Assembly (NCBI GenBank): GCA_014905825.1
Contig: JACGCN010000002.1
Span: forward strand, 1,116,001-1,180,000
Source of the DNA: Lyophyllum atratum
Lineage: Eukaryota > Basidiomycota > Agaricomycetes > Agaricales > Lyophyllaceae
DNA length: 64,000 nucleotides
Reading direction: 5' to 3'
Of the stretch, positions 25,154-37,515 are shown piece by piece. The notes under the pieces are model-generated. The model did no database searches. It worked only from the letters and a program-made list of their open reading frames with translations, and was not told where the DNA came from. The position numbers and the translations under genes are program-made. Positions within the stretch are counted from its first letter, which is position 1. Each line of letters begins with the position of its first letter.

Positions 25154-25249
25154 GAGACCAAAGACCAGGGAGAGCTGTGAGGGAGTGTAAGCTAGTGTAA
25201 GTGGATGAGTCGTTGGTGACAAACACTTCAAATCGCCCCAGATTTGGTG

Positions 25250-25276
25250 CACGTGGACAGAACGCGTGAGCACGTG
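25250..25276. promoter_or_regulatory. CACGTG - ACGCGT - CACGTG cluster
   Basis: Two palindromic E-boxes (25250-25255 and 25271-25276) flank an ACGCGT (25262-25267) within 27 bp, midway between the ARL1 and WKF-domain start codons. Binding is inferred from motif identity only. Confidence 0.5.
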
Positions 25277-25367
25277 GCAAAATATTTGCAGCTTGTTCGT
25301 GCCCTCCTACCTAAGCCTTACACTGACAGCCTCTTCCTTCACGTATACCTCTCGTCTATAGGCTTCA

Positions 25368-26335
25368 ATGGTGGACTCGGAAACTTCTAATCTTCCCGTA
25401 AAAAAGAGGACATCACGGAGGGACGAACAGTCGTCTTCGTCGAATACCCAACACGATTCGGAGGCTAAAACCCGGAAGAAATCGAAAAATGCGTCCACAG
25501 CAGATGTTGTCGATATTGACGTGACCGAGGAGAACAATCTCCCCAGTACTTCAGCCAAGAAGGAGAAGAAGATGTCGAAGAAACGGAAACGAGAGGCAGA
25601 GGTGGAGGCGGAGGCGGACGAGGCGAACAAAGAAGAAAAGGACGTGGACAAGAAATCGAAGAAGAGATCAAAACGTGCCAGGGAAGCTGAACCTGATGTT
25701 GCTACCACCCCGGTTGTTTCGACAACGAAACGCAAAAATAAAACTGGTTTTCTTGATCCTAACGAGGATGCGTCCCTCTCTGATCAAACACAAAAATGTC
25801 AGTCTCAATTACCTTAGGTCTGGTGGTGATATATTATGTGCGTCATCTGATAGCGAAACAGGTCTAGTGTATGCATTTCTGCAGTTCCATCGGCCATCGA
25901 AATGGAAGTTCAACAAGGCCCGGCAAAATTGGCTTATCCGTAACATTTGGTCCAAGGAAATGGCAAGTCGCACGTTTTGCATCAGTGACGACCCAGCCTT
26001 TTACACACAATAAACTAGATTCCAGAAACACACCTTCCGCTTGTTCTGGGATACCTTGGAAAGGTACAGGGAGGTGTACGTGAAGTAAGTTACACTATTC
26101 TGTCCTTCGAAAGCTATATTTCATCTGCGCAATTTCTCAGAACCTGCTCCAGTCATGTCGTGCAGCATTGGAACCTCCAAAAACCGAGGTTATCGCTACT
26201 GAACCGGTTGTGGTTGCGCCGGTCGAACCTTCGCCTGCGGAGCCATTGGTGTTATCGGAATCAGAAAACGTCAAGAACTCGCGAGCTCAGGCGCTCATCG
26301 ATCTTCTTAGCCCACGGGAAGCAAGTCCATCTTAG
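25368..26335 (+). CDS. WKF-domain nucleolar protein (C7orf50 / Rbp95-like)
   Basis: Predicted ribosome-biogenesis protein. The first exon encodes a lysine/glutamate-rich, nuclear-signal-like N terminus (KKSKKRSKRARE). After an intron near 25798-25860 comes the WKF signature YAFLQFHRPSKWKFNKARQNWLI, then NIWSKE. Two further introns lead to IPETHLPLVLGYLGKVQGGVREN, and the protein ends LIDLLSPREASPS. WKF proteins (human C7orf50, yeast YCR016W/Rbp95) associate with pre-60S particles. No frame break. The gene is divergent from ARL1. Confidence 0.82.
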
Positions 26336-27374
26336 GCGCGCCGGGGTTTTGGAATTCACGAAGTGCATGCACTGGCGTAGACGGGACGTACAGCCAAGTG
26401 CGGTGTTGTCGCTGACCGAATGCAACTTATCTGGAAAACTCGACCTTCACTTTCTCATCGTCCGTCCGCTTAGATTCAAGGACCTGTTGCCGCGAGTTTT
26501 TCCATAACATGAAAGAGTACCGTCGACAACCAGATTTCAAACCGAGAACTTGGAAGAGTCATCGCCGCAACGCAATCCCGACAGAGACAGGCATTCTCGA
26601 GAGAATCAAGAGGGTAAGACTGAGTCATGACTTCAAGAATACTTGAGCGGCATGCTCAGTGAAAGCGTAGACCGTTTCTGTAGAGGTGTTGCAGCAGGTC
26701 TCAGGTACTGCTATGAGAAGGCGCCGACTCGTACCTGTAAGTTAGCTGCAGGAGGCTGCAGGCTCGACGGGAATGATGGAAGCGCCAAGTGACTCCAATG
26801 TCGAGTGCGCTAGAATTTAGAAATCTTGTGGCGTTCGGCGACGGTAACTCCGGATTTCTTCATTTTTGTCGCTCACCATGCTTATCATTCACCTAAAACA
26901 GGTAAACTACGTAGCCTTCGTTTGTTATAGGGTCTGCTACCGGAGATTGATATCCACCCTTGGCTACACCAATCCCATTCCGTATCCCTTCCTTCTGTCC
27001 TTCAACGTTTCCTTTTCTGTTTCTTATACGAGCACTTTTATTCAAGTAGCCGTATGTAATGCAGACACCTCACGCGATTGCGTGGGTCCACTGGTATCCC
27101 GATTGAGCGCCGCAGACTCGCTCATTTCACGACCCTTGAAGCCATAAAACTGGGGGTTGCCTCACAGGAGGTGTGACGGTAGACTCCGATGAAAGATGAA
27201 ATTGACCGAGGCTTGGCACATAAGGTCAATGTGGTCTAGTTTGGTTCGGAGGGCGAAGCCTTGCAGCTTCCCGATTTGGCAAGCCAGAATCTTCTTCAGC
27301 CCCTCATTCTAATTCTGGGTGAATTCCAGCAAACTTGTAGGAACCATCAGACCAGCAGCGTATTCTGTTGCAAC
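26336..27374. other. Gene-free stretch of about 1 kb
   Basis: Lies between the WKF-domain gene and the METTL3 homologue, both on the plus strand. The only open frame of note (26866-27147) starts at TTG and has no family signal. No inverted repeats or tRNA boxes seen. It could hold long untranslated regions or a noncoding transcript. Confidence 0.4.
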
Positions 27375-29395
27375 ATGTCCGACGATGAGCTCAGAGTCCT
27401 GGCCACCACTACTCTGACGGCTCTCATGGCTTCAGGCAAACTCTCGTTCCCAATATCGGCGATGCGCCTGCTCACGCGCGTCGTTTCGACCAAGGTTCCA
27501 TCTGGACTCTTCGCCAGTCCATCTTCCCCCAACATCAGATTTAGGCTCACTGACCAGTCACGATTTGAAAATATCCTCGAGGAATTAGCGCGTACATGGG
27601 ATCGAGGGACCATATCGCTCTCGCGAGAGAACGGTGAAACGACGGTGTTGGATATTGCGTTGGAGCCTAACGGGCATGTACGCTCCATTCCAGGCGGGGC
27701 CTCCGGCGACGCAGCTACTTCTCGAAAACGCAAACGAGTGATTGATGAAGACGCTGATTCGGCTGCGGGCGACGATGATACGGAGGACTCATACGAGGAT
27801 TTACCAGGGACTCCAACGACATCGACACTGGGGAGTCTGAGCAAAGACATGAGGGAAGTCTACGCAATACTGCAGAGAAGTACTGCGAGAGGTCGCTTGC
27901 TTGCCGAGCAGGTCAGACCAATTGCCTCCGTAGTTTCGTTGCACTCACTTCTCTACAGTTCCAATCCGCTGACGGAAAGTTTGAACCTATCTGCTCTCAC
28001 ATCACGAAAGAAGAATGCGCCAAAGCCCGACGCGCAAGTCCCAGCACCTCATCTACTCCCATCTGCGACCACATTCATTTTCGGGCACTCATCCGTCCGC
28101 ATACAGATGTCACCCTGGGACACTGCTCTTACCTCAACACGTGTTACTCCGAGCCCACATATTCCCAGTCACCTTCAATACCGCCGTTTCCGGGAACAGC
28201 ACATAGTCATGGCCAAGCGCCTCCAAATACGCGCGGCCCGGTGTCACTACCCTCTGGTCTTGGCGCCGGTGGCCGAGGAAAGGAGAAAGCACCCTGTCGA
28301 TATCTCCACTACGAGGTTGATTGGGATGAAGGAGACGGAGAAGGCGCACGGAATGTGAACGGCAAAGGGAAGGAGGTTATCAAGAAAAGAGTACACAAGC
28401 TTGGTATTGGACTGGGGCCCTACTGGGAAACCAGCGCGAATAGTACGTCTTCTTGGGCGAGTTCTCATAAATATGGAACTGAACATCTCGCAGCTACCCC
28501 CGCAGTGGATTAACTGCGACTTGCGGCGTTTCGACTACTCAGTCCTTGGGAAATTCCATGTCATCATGGCTGACCCTCCATGGGATATTCACATGAGTGT
28601 AAAATCCTCTTTCCACAACCTGTTTTTCGCTGTATCTCACTGGTAGTATTCAGCTGCCTTATGGGACAATGACAGACGACGAGATGCGCGCCATGCCTAT
28701 CCCTGCTCTCCAAGACGAAGGTCTGCTCTTCCTTTGGGTGACCGGTCGTGCAATGGAGGTAGGTCGTGAATGTATGCGTGTGTGGGGGTATACCCGCGTC
28801 GACGAAGTCGTCTGGGTAAAAACTAATCAGGTTCGTACCATAAGTTCCACCGCGCCCCCTCCTCTCCTTCCTCTCGCGTTCCACAACTCAACTTTCCCAG
28901 CTCCAACGGGTGATACGAACAGGAAGAACGGGTCACTGGCTAAATCATACCAAAGAGCACATGCTCGTAGGTGTGAAGACCGTCATCGATGAATCTGGCG
29001 CCCTTAAATTCCCAACTTGGGTGAACAGAGGGCTAGACACCGATGTTATCGTGTCGGAGGTCAGGGAGACCAGCAGGAAACCGGATGAGGTTTATGGGTT
29101 GATCGAGAGGATGTGTCCTGGTGGTAGGAAAATAGAGGTATTCGGTAGGAAACACAATACAAGACCTGGGTGCGTCATCTTTCTGGACATGGCCGATGGT
29201 CGACTGATCGGATGATTTGATCATGAAGGTGGTTAACATTGGGGAACCAGTTGGGCGCTGACCAGATTTATGAGGAGGATCTCGTCACGAGGATCAAGGC
29301 CAAGTACGTGGCCCGATCTCCGCTGGATCCAGTTGCTGATTGATGTTCTCCCTCGCAGATACCCTGAAAGGAACATTAACGTTATGACGGACTGA
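27375..29395 (+). CDS. IME4: m6A RNA methyltransferase, METTL3/Ime4 type
   Basis: Catalytic subunit of the mRNA N6-adenosine methyltransferase. The ATG at 27375 starts [11 protein letters not shown] 47-nt intron (after LLAEQ) leads to a CCCH-like zinc-finger region with [35 protein letters not shown] and [11 protein letters not shown], matching METTL3 order. The MT-A70 domain follows: [20 protein letters not shown], catalytic [80 protein letters not shown]. It ends [11 protein letters not shown]. Six or more short GT-AG introns. Catalytic and substrate-loop residues are all present, so an active enzyme is expected. Confidence 0.93.
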
Positions 29396-29589
29396 GAATA
29401 ACTCTCTTCAATCTCGATTCAGAGCTCTCACCCTTATATTGTGTATTACCATCTCTCACCCATTATTTGTATAGTTTACAAGTACCCTAAATTATAACTA
29501 AGACAGCAACTGTAGAAGTGTACATATATCTAGCAAAGGAATGTCAATGTAATACACCCCCAAACATCTCTGCTTCGAAAACAGAAAGC

Positions 29590-31160
29590 TCATTGACGGT
29601 CAAGCTCTTTTACAACGAGATCATTGACGGCCTTGACATTATCGAGGTATACTGCACCAAGCGTCAGGAAAGAAAGCCAAGGACGAAGTGAAAAGAATGC
29701 CTTACCGTGATGCCCGGCATGGCTAATGATATACATCCTTCCCTTTCCATTTCCAGCCTGTCGTAAATTTTCCACAGACTGCCGACCTCCCTCCGGGTCC
29801 ATCCAGTCATGATCGCCATCTGCGACATCATTAGACCAAGCAATTGTGGATGGTTGGAGGGTACGCACAAACGAAGGTGATGGGTATCTTTAGTTCTGAT
29901 ATCCGGTCTACTAGGGGTAAGCGTGCATGGGCTCCAGGTGCGAGGATATGTGCTAAGGTGTAGTGTGAGAGGAGGTAATTTGAAGAAACAACATGATCGG
30001 ACGCTCACAAATGCAATATTCCCCAGAGCCCTTCGCGAGCGTGATGTTCATGATGTAGTCGTGCATATCTCGGGTATCTTCCTCGGTGAGGCCTGTGAAG
30101 CGTCGAGAGGAGTACTAAAACAAAGATAGTGAGCTTTGTCCAGCTATACACGTGGCTTACTCACTTTGCCTATTAACATGGGTCCCCAGAATAAGGTTGA
30201 GCGGACGACTTGGAAGGGACTCCATCCCTCTTCCCATAGATATGTGAGAAGTCTTCTCGACCTGCTCTCTTGCTTCTTTTCGACCTTTAGCTCAGCCCGG
30301 ATCTCGTCTACTTTTGCATTCGTCGCGGGTTCAGCAGTACCCGAGTCATCCGTATCCCTCGAATCAGTCAGCTCCCTAGATGGCACGGTATAGTTTGGAT
30401 CGCGAGGAACCCCAGCTGGTGACAGCAGGACAAGTTTATTCACTCGTGTGGGGTACTTGAGTGCATAAACGACACTGAAGTACGCACCCAGCGAGTGCCC
30501 GACAAGGGTCATTTTGTCAAGGTCCATCTTTTTTCGCCATTCTTCTAAGGAGTCGACGAAGAAGGACTCGGCTTCTGTGACGCGTGCAGCGACATTGTCA
30601 CGTTTGGCTTTGACGGTAAATGGCACACGCGCAGATCGGCCCATGCCTAGCCAGTCCAGGGCATAGACGGAGGATCCACGGCGGCCGGCCCATTGAGCCA
30701 GAACTGGGAAGTTTTGGTAGAAGAATCCAAGGCCTGCGCCGTACCCGTGCAGTAGGACTGCAGGAGGGGGCGCATCAGGCGACGGTGATGTGGAATTTAT
30801 GGAGAGGGTATTGAGGTATCGTTTGGCCGAGTCTAGATCCACTCGTGAGCTGTGGGCTATGACAGGGCTGTCGCTGTTGGGCTGAGAAGACAGGTTCTGT
30901 GGTCTAAAGAATGGTAGACGCCTGGTTTGTATAAATTAGATGTGAACTATTGGGGAGTTCAACGAACGCACCTCAGGAGTCGCTCTTCACTGATGGCGCT
31001 TTGTTTCTCCCCTACTGACCACCTACAGATTTGTTAATTTCAAATATAAGTTATTGTTCACCGAGCACTCGCACCAACTACGCAGACTGGCAGCAAAGGC
31101 TGCGGGGATTTCTCTTGCTGGGGGCAAGGGATCGAGGGACTGGCACGTCCATTGCAGAGA
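29590..31160 (-). CDS. Alpha/beta hydrolase, ABHD4/ABHD5-like (Cld1-type)
   Basis: Serine hydrolase of the CGI-58/ABHD4 group; fungal relatives act on cardiolipin or lysophospholipids. The protein reads AASLRSWWSVGEKQSAISEERLLRRLPFF at its N terminus after a 52-nt intron. Then come PAVLLHGYGAGLGFF, ALDWLGMGRS, nucleophile motif GHSLGA (Ser present, unlike catalytically dead ABHD5), KLVLLSPAGVP, VYGDHDWMD and a final HHVYLD, which carries His and the family's H-x4-D. It ends VVKELDRQ. The 5' end is not settled: the first coding exon is open upstream of 31100 but I could not choose an ATG. A CACGTG at 31355-31360 lies between it and CWC21. Confidence 0.8.
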
Positions 31161-31423
31161 GTCTGCGCAGGAGAGGAATGCAGAGGTTCTGGACGTCGTG
31201 GTTGATAGAAAAGACAGCGTCGAGTGCTGACGCGAGCACCAGAGCCGTTCCTTTTATTTAGATTCAGAACGTTGACCCACTCTGCCAACCATGCCGATGC
31301 CGAACACCCGTCGTCACCGTTGATGATCGAGGTCATGTGCTTATGCCGGATGCGCACGTGGTGTCCCTGGACTTGTTTGTTTGGTCCACAGAGCCTCCTC
31401 CAACATCCTTACCTCCTGCCGTC

Positions 31424-32769
31424 ATGTATAACGGTATTGGACTCACTACTCCCCGTGGAAGGTAGGCATTTTCGTTTGGTAAAGCGTACACGATGCTCAT
31501 ATATATTGCAGTGGAACGAATGGCTACGTCGTTCGTAACCTTTCAACCCTCCGCACATATGAGACCTCGCAAGATCGTGCCAGTGCCTGGGTACGCTGCT
31601 CCCCCCAAGCACCGTGAGCCTGACCAGGCTATCTTGGAGCATGAGAGCAAGCGCAAGGTAGAGGTAAAATGCTTGGAACTCCAGCTCGAGCTCGAAGACA
31701 ATGGGTGCGTCGACCTTAGACATCTACCGCATCATCACTGACTAAACATATCTTTTCAGTGACGACGAGGATAAAATTGAGGAGAAAGTCAGCGCTCTTC
31801 GTGCCGAACTGCTTAAAAATTTAGCCTGCTCTCGCGCCTAGTGCTAAGAGCCTAAAATTATCAGATACCCATGGCCTTGCTCTCGCTAAAAAGGCCGAGT
31901 TGAGCAAAATGGCTCGCGCCTTCGGAACACGTTCCGACTACCAGGAAGGAGAAGCGTTTGATAGGGAGAAGCAGGAAGAAATAAAAATTAGGAAGATGGC
32001 TGAACGGGAAGAGCGCGACCGGAAGAAAGAGGAAGACCGCATCAAGTATCAGGAGCAAAAGGCGAAGTGGGAGGCAGAGAAAAGGGAGAAGGACAGGTTG
32101 AGACGGAGAGAGGAAGACAAGCTAAGAAGGGAGGGGAATGACTCAAGGCGTAAAGACCGCATGCCGCCCCCTCCGGTTCCTGCCTCTAGGATAGAAAGGG
32201 GAGAAAGGGAACGACCCAGAGATTTTGGCGACCGCGATGCCCGCCCAATCAGGGATCGACGAAGCAGAAGCCGGAGTCCCCCTCGCCATCGTGATGCCCC
32301 TCCACCACGGGACCGAGTTCGTCCCCGCCCATCATCCCCTACCCCGTCTCCTCCACCTCGCGCTCGGCGGCGTTATGATTCTCGTTCCCGCTCCCCATCT
32401 AGCTCGGTATCTCCTGCGCGCTCTAGGTCACCTCCTCCACGCAGCAACCGCCGCCGTTCTGGCAGTCCAGGCCCTCCTTCGCGGCGTGACCGTTCTCCTC
32501 CCCCTACACCACCCCACCGCATCCGAGAACGCTCGCCTACCCCACCTCAGTATAAACGCGGTGGACGCCCACGTTCAAGGTCGAGATCGCCTCGTCGCTC
32601 ACCCATGCGTGATAGATCTCCAGACGCTGGTGGGCGCGGTAGGCCCAGGTCTATGACACCCCCTCCTGCTCGCGGTGGAAGGGGAAGGTCAGCATCCACG
32701 GGCTCTTCGATGAGTGTCAGTACACGATCTGGAAGAAGTTCTAGGAGTCGAAGTGCAAGCCGTGATTAG
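31424..32769 (+). CDS. CWC21: Spliceosome factor Cwc21/SRRM2-like
   Basis: Cwf21-domain protein that docks at the catalytic centre of the spliceosome. It starts [13 protein letters not shown], then [11 protein letters not shown] after a short intron, identical in plan to SRRM2. Downstream come [23 protein letters not shown] and [13 protein letters not shown], the Cwf21 helices. Next is [25 protein letters not shown], a charged helix and a long RS/RSP-rich tail. Two frame slips are seen: at about 31591-31594 (ASAW to APPKHREP) and at 31822-31824 (LLKNL to [10 protein letters not shown]). Each is repaired by dropping one base. Each could formally also be a 37-nt GT-AG intron, but that would delete conserved residues. 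Confidence 0.8.
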
Positions 32770-33414
32770 GGTTGAGGCGCAAGCCTTTAGGGCCAGGATT
32801 CCCAATCGCCCCTCGAGAATAGTGAAGGTAGGTGTACCATACTAACGATGATCGATATCCTTTTGCTTGTACATTGGAGGTTGTAAATAGTTTTGATGTG
32901 AGGTGTTAAAAAATCGACTCTGGTGTTCAATAAGATCGCTTGCAAGGAGCACAGCAATGGCGCTCCATCTATGACTCAACACTAGTTCAACAACGTCCAT
33001 TACAACCGGTATGACTGCCTCCACCTGCCTCCTGTACTTAGCGCTGTTCCATCCCAAATTGCTCACTACGAAGGACGGTGTTCTGCTATTCGGATATAAT
33101 TCGGATCCTGCAATTGTATGAAGTTAAATTTTTGGGCGCCTTTTCTGCCATTTGCTGTGAAATTCACACCAAGTGCTGTTTTTTTCTTCCTGCTGTGATC
33201 TCCAGCAAAGCTATAAGACTTGGGCTAGGTGGGATTTGAACTTTCTATCAATCTTTTTCAGTCCTGCTAAACGAGGGCCCTGACTCACAGGCTGTCCTGA
33301 CTCAGTCTCACACTCACCTGCATCATATAAATAACCCGAGAATCTTGGACAACTCAATCCGCCTATACCAGCTCGACGGTACCCTCACACATAGACTCTC
33401 CATAGAGCAGCATC
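32770..33414. other. Intergenic, CWC21 3' end and ARG8 promoter
   Basis: 645 bp with no supported coding region. A tRNA T-loop-like string at about 33231 was checked and rejected. Nothing else recognised. Confidence 0.45.
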
Positions 33415-35092
33415 ATGAAGACTATAAACACACTTAAGGTGGCGAACCGGGGACTGAAGACGCGTCCACTTACACCCTCCTGTGTCCGTTTATCCTCCAC
33501 ATCAACTGAGGTATGCCATCCAACCCTCCTCACCACCTACACGACTAAAAGTTTCAAATATAGCCTCATAAAGGACCATCGACGCGGTATAAAACCGTCA
33601 CCCACGCCTTTTCGTCGCCAAACCCGGAGACCGCGAAGATCCTCTCACAAGCGTCGAACTACCTCCTCCCGGTCTACGCACGACCCGATTTCATCCTTTC
33701 GCATGGGAAAGGCTCGTACGTCTGGGACACAGAGGGCCGAAAATACCTCGACTTCAGCGCGGGAATCGCCGTGAATGCCCTCGGCCATGCAGACGAGGGT
33801 GTCACCAAGGTTCGTTATGCAAAGATACTCCATTTCCTCCTCATGCCAAACGCGCCTCACGATTTTAGGTTATTGCAGAACAGTCTGGAAAGCTATTGCA
33901 CACGAGCAACGTCTACCACAACGAGTGGGCAACTCAGCTCGCCGAATTACTTGTAATGACGACTCACGCCGAGGGTGGGTTGGGATTCTCGTCAGGCACG
34001 GCTTCCTCGCCCAGCAGTCCCGGCGCGAAAGTGTTCTTTGCCAACTCCGGTACAGAAGCCAACGAGGGTGCAATAAAAGTAGCCCGCAAAGTGGGTAAGG
34101 ATCGCTGGGCCGCTTCGGGGCCTGGACGCTCGTGGGACTCCCCCGAGTGCCAGAAGACTCGTATCGTTTGTTTTGAAGGATCGTTCCATGGCCGGAGTAT
34201 GGGTGCGCTGAGCGTGACCAGTAACCCCAAATATCAGGCTCCCTTTGCCCCGCTACTACCTGGGGTTGATGTAGGGCGCTTGAATGATCTAGAGGGCTTA
34301 AGGACCTTGGTTGGGGAGGATACCTGCGCAGTGATCGTTGAACCGATCCAGGGTGAGGGAGGGATCAATGCGGCCAATGTGGACTGGCTGCGGGCACTAC
34401 GGAAGCGGTGCGATGAGGTGGGGGCCGTTTTGATCTTTGACGAGATTCAGGTGAGATGACTTTAATCGGCTAACTAAATGTTGGCTAATGGCTTCTGTGG
34501 TGGGTATAGTGTGGTCTATTCAGAACGGGAACACTGTGGGCACACTCTGCGCTTCCCATAGATTGCCATCCGGATATTGTAACGATGGCTAAACCGCTCG
34601 CAAACGGGTACCCTATCGGCGCAGTTTTGCTCAAGGATACTGTCGCCCAGACGATGACAGCCGGTAGGTATCTTTACAGATTACTTCAAAGATATGACTA
34701 AATCGAGTCCCGCAGGCACCCACGGCACAACATTTGGAGGATCACCCTTGGCATGTGCTGTTGGGCATCACGTCCTTTCTCGGTTGACGTCTCGGACATC
34801 TGTCGCACAAATAACAGAAACTAGTAAATACTTGACGGGGCGCCTGGAACAATTGCCGAAATGGTTCCCGAATATTCTGCAGACGAATATCCGCGGGCGT
34901 GGGCTGATCCTTGGTCTTGGGTTCAAAAACCCTGAGGACCCGGGACGGGTAATGGGCATGGCGAGAGAGCGGGGGGTATTTGTGCTGACTGCTGGGAAGG
35001 ATGTGATTCGCCTTGTGCCTAGTTTGAATGTGGGGAAGACGGAGGTGGATTTAGCGGTGGATGTGTTGGAGAGCTGTATCGGAGAACTGTAA
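33415..35092 (+). CDS. ARG8: Acetylornithine aminotransferase, mitochondrial
   Basis: PLP enzyme converting N-acetylglutamate semialdehyde to N-acetylornithine in arginine synthesis. The ATG at 33415 starts a basic presequence (MKTINTLKVANRGLKTRPL). Motifs in order: YLLPVYARPDFILSHGKG, FFANSGTEANEGAIKVAR, FEGSFHGRSMGALS, EPIQGEGGI, FDEIQCGLFRTG, the PLP lysine in TMAKPLANGYPIGA, GTHGTTFGGSPLA and NIRGRGLILGL. Introns occur after TSTE, near 33810-33869, after DEIQ and after MTAG. The class III aminotransferase fold is complete and the frame is intact. It is followed 116 bp later by HEM1 on the same strand, with no sign of co-transcription. Confidence 0.95.
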
Positions 35093-35207
35093 CGAATTGA
35101 TCGGAAATGAATATCACCTGATAGCAAATCTGAGCGCAGTGATTGGCTGCAGCCAAAGTAATAAAGTCGGCTTCAAAATATTGCGATATCCCGTTTCTCT
35201 ACGTACG

Positions 35208-37515
35208 ATGGACAAGCTTTCCTCGTTGACTCGTTTCAAGGCGTCCTGCCCCTTCCTCGGAAGGACCAAGACTGCCACTCTCCGCAACCTCTGCACCTCC
35301 TCCTCCGCCCGCTTTCCCTCCCTCTCAGTCCTCACCGAACGCGCTACCAAATGCCCCGTCATGGGCCCCGCTCTCAACGTCCGGTCCAAGGAAATTGTCG
35401 CCGGCTACGCTAGCGTTGCTGGCAAGGCAGACGTCGAGAAGATCCACAAGGAACAGGGCGTTTTTCCCCCTGCTGGAGCGACCATCGAGATGTGTCCCCA
35501 CGCATCCGCTGCACGCACTGCAGCTCGCATGGCAGACGACCTTGCTGCTGCTGCTAAGGCCAAGGGAAAAGCCGAAGCTGCTAAGAAGGCGAAGGCAGAG
35601 TCTGCTGCCGCTGCGGCGGCTGGTTGCCCCTTCCACCAGAAGGCTGCTACCACTCCCGAGGCCAAGTCCGCAGCGAAGCCTCACGTAGCAACCCCGGGTG
35701 GATTCGACTATGAGAGTTTCTACGTAAATGAGCTCGACAAGAAACACAAGGATTCTTCCTATCGTTACTTTAATAACATCAACCGCCTCGCTGCGAAGTT
35801 CCCCGTCGCGCATACTAGCGATGTCAAGGACGAAGTCGAGGTCTGGTGCGCTAATGATTATCTCGGCATGGGCAACAATCCTGTTGTTCTGGAGACTATG
35901 CAGTGCGTATATTCTCCATTCTCTCTTACGATTTCAAGCCCTGATATCGTTTTATTGCAGCCGTACCTTGGACAAATATGGGCATGGTGCTGGTGGCACT
36001 CGTAACATCGCCGGAAACGGCGCAATGCATCTAGGCCTCGAGCAGGAGCTCGCCGCCCTTCACCGCAAACCTGCGGCCCTGGTCTTTTCATCTTGCTACG
36101 TCGCTAACGACGCTACCCTCTCTACCCTCGGCACTAAACTCCCCGGCTGCGTATTCTTTTCGGACACCATGAACCACGCCTCGATGATTCAGGGCATGCG
36201 TCACTCCCCGGCCAAGCGCGTCCTATTCAAGCACAACGACTTAGAAGACCTGGAAGCCAAGTTGAAACAATACCCCAAGGAGACGCCCAAGGTCATCGCC
36301 TTCGAAAGTGTTTATTCCATGTGCGGCAGTATCGGACCCATCAAAGAGATATGTGACCTCGCCGAGCAATATGGCGCACTAACTTTCTTGGACGAGGTAA
36401 GCTGCGACTTGGTCCATCTGTCTCCGCCGCTAATCACGCAACGCTGATAGGTTCATGCCGTCGGGCTGTATGGACCGCGTGGCGCTGGTGTCGCTGAGCA
36501 TCTGGACTATGACGCTCACAAGGCAGCTGGCGAAAGCCCTGATGCAATTCCCGGCTCGGTCATGGATCGTATTGACATCATCACTGGTCCGTTTTTTCAA
36601 AAATTCATCATCTAAAAATAGCCCTAATCTTCTCATCACAGGTACACTTGGCAAGGCTTATGGTGCTGTTGGCGGTTACATTGCCGGCTCAGATGACTTT
36701 GTCGACATGATTCGGTCCTACGCCCCTGGGTTTATATTTACAACATCTCTACCACCCGCCTCGATCGCTGGCGCACGCGCAAGTGTGGCGTACCAGAAGG
36801 CATACGTCGGTGACAGGCAACTCAAGCAGGTCAACGTTCGTGAGGTCAAGCGCCGCTTCGCTGAGCTTGACGTCCCTGTCGTGTAAGTCACCTGGTCCAG
36901 ATTCCGTTGTCTCCGTCCTGACTCAGCCTCATGTCTAGCCCCGGTCCCTCACACATCGTCCCCGTCCTCGTTGGTGACGCCGCTCTCGCCAAGGCTGCAT
37001 CCGACAAACTCCTCAGCGAACACAACATCTACGTCCAATCCATCAACTACCCTACCGTCGCCGTCGGCGAAGAACGTCTCCGCATCACCGTCACTCCACG
37101 CCATACCATCGAGCAAATGGACAAGCTCGTCCGCGCTGTTGACAAAATCTTCACGGAACTTAAAATCAATCGTCTCAACGACTGGAAAACCCTCGGCGGC
37201 CGTGCTGGTGTCGGACTTCCTAATGCAGGCGACGAGGTGGAGCCTATGTGGAACGAGGAACAGCTCGGCTTGACTGACGGTACCACCCCCAAGACGTTGA
37301 GAAACGGCGAGAATGCCGTGATCGACGTCAAGGCGGTTGCAGCCGCTCGAAGCAGGTTCAACACGCTTTTGGGCAAGGTCGAGGAGGTGCCGGTTGCGCG
37401 CATGGCGACGGGCCTTGCCGGGTTGAAGATGAAGGCTGGCGCTGGCGCTGCGAGGGCTCCGGCTGATGAGGTGCAGATTCCTGCTGCGCCTCAGGCTGTT
37501 TCCGCCTCTGCTTGA
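35208..37515 (+). CDS. HEM1: 5-aminolevulinate synthase, mitochondrial
   Basis: First enzyme of heme synthesis: glycine plus succinyl-CoA to 5-aminolevulinate. Exons 35208-35902, 35961-36396, 36451-36586, 36642-36882 and 36939-37515 encode 694 residues. The presequence and N-terminal extension (to about residue 190) hold four Cys-Pro pairs at Cys14, Cys49, Cys96 and Cys140, matching heme regulatory motifs. An Ala/Lys-rich linker comes before GCPFHQ. The catalytic core starts at YFNNINRLA and contains [23 protein letters not shown], FDSxxHASM-type [21 protein letters not shown], and TLGKAYG with the PLP lysine at residue 427. The Ala-rich C terminus is longer than in yeast Hem1. Confidence 0.95.

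Noticed and set aside
26866..27147. 93-codon plus-strand frame
   Set aside because: TTG start and no recognisable family; region left as gene-free.
33225..33245. tRNA T-loop-like string (reverse strand GTTCAAATCCCA)
   Set aside because: No 5-bp T stem, no acceptor stem or A box around it.
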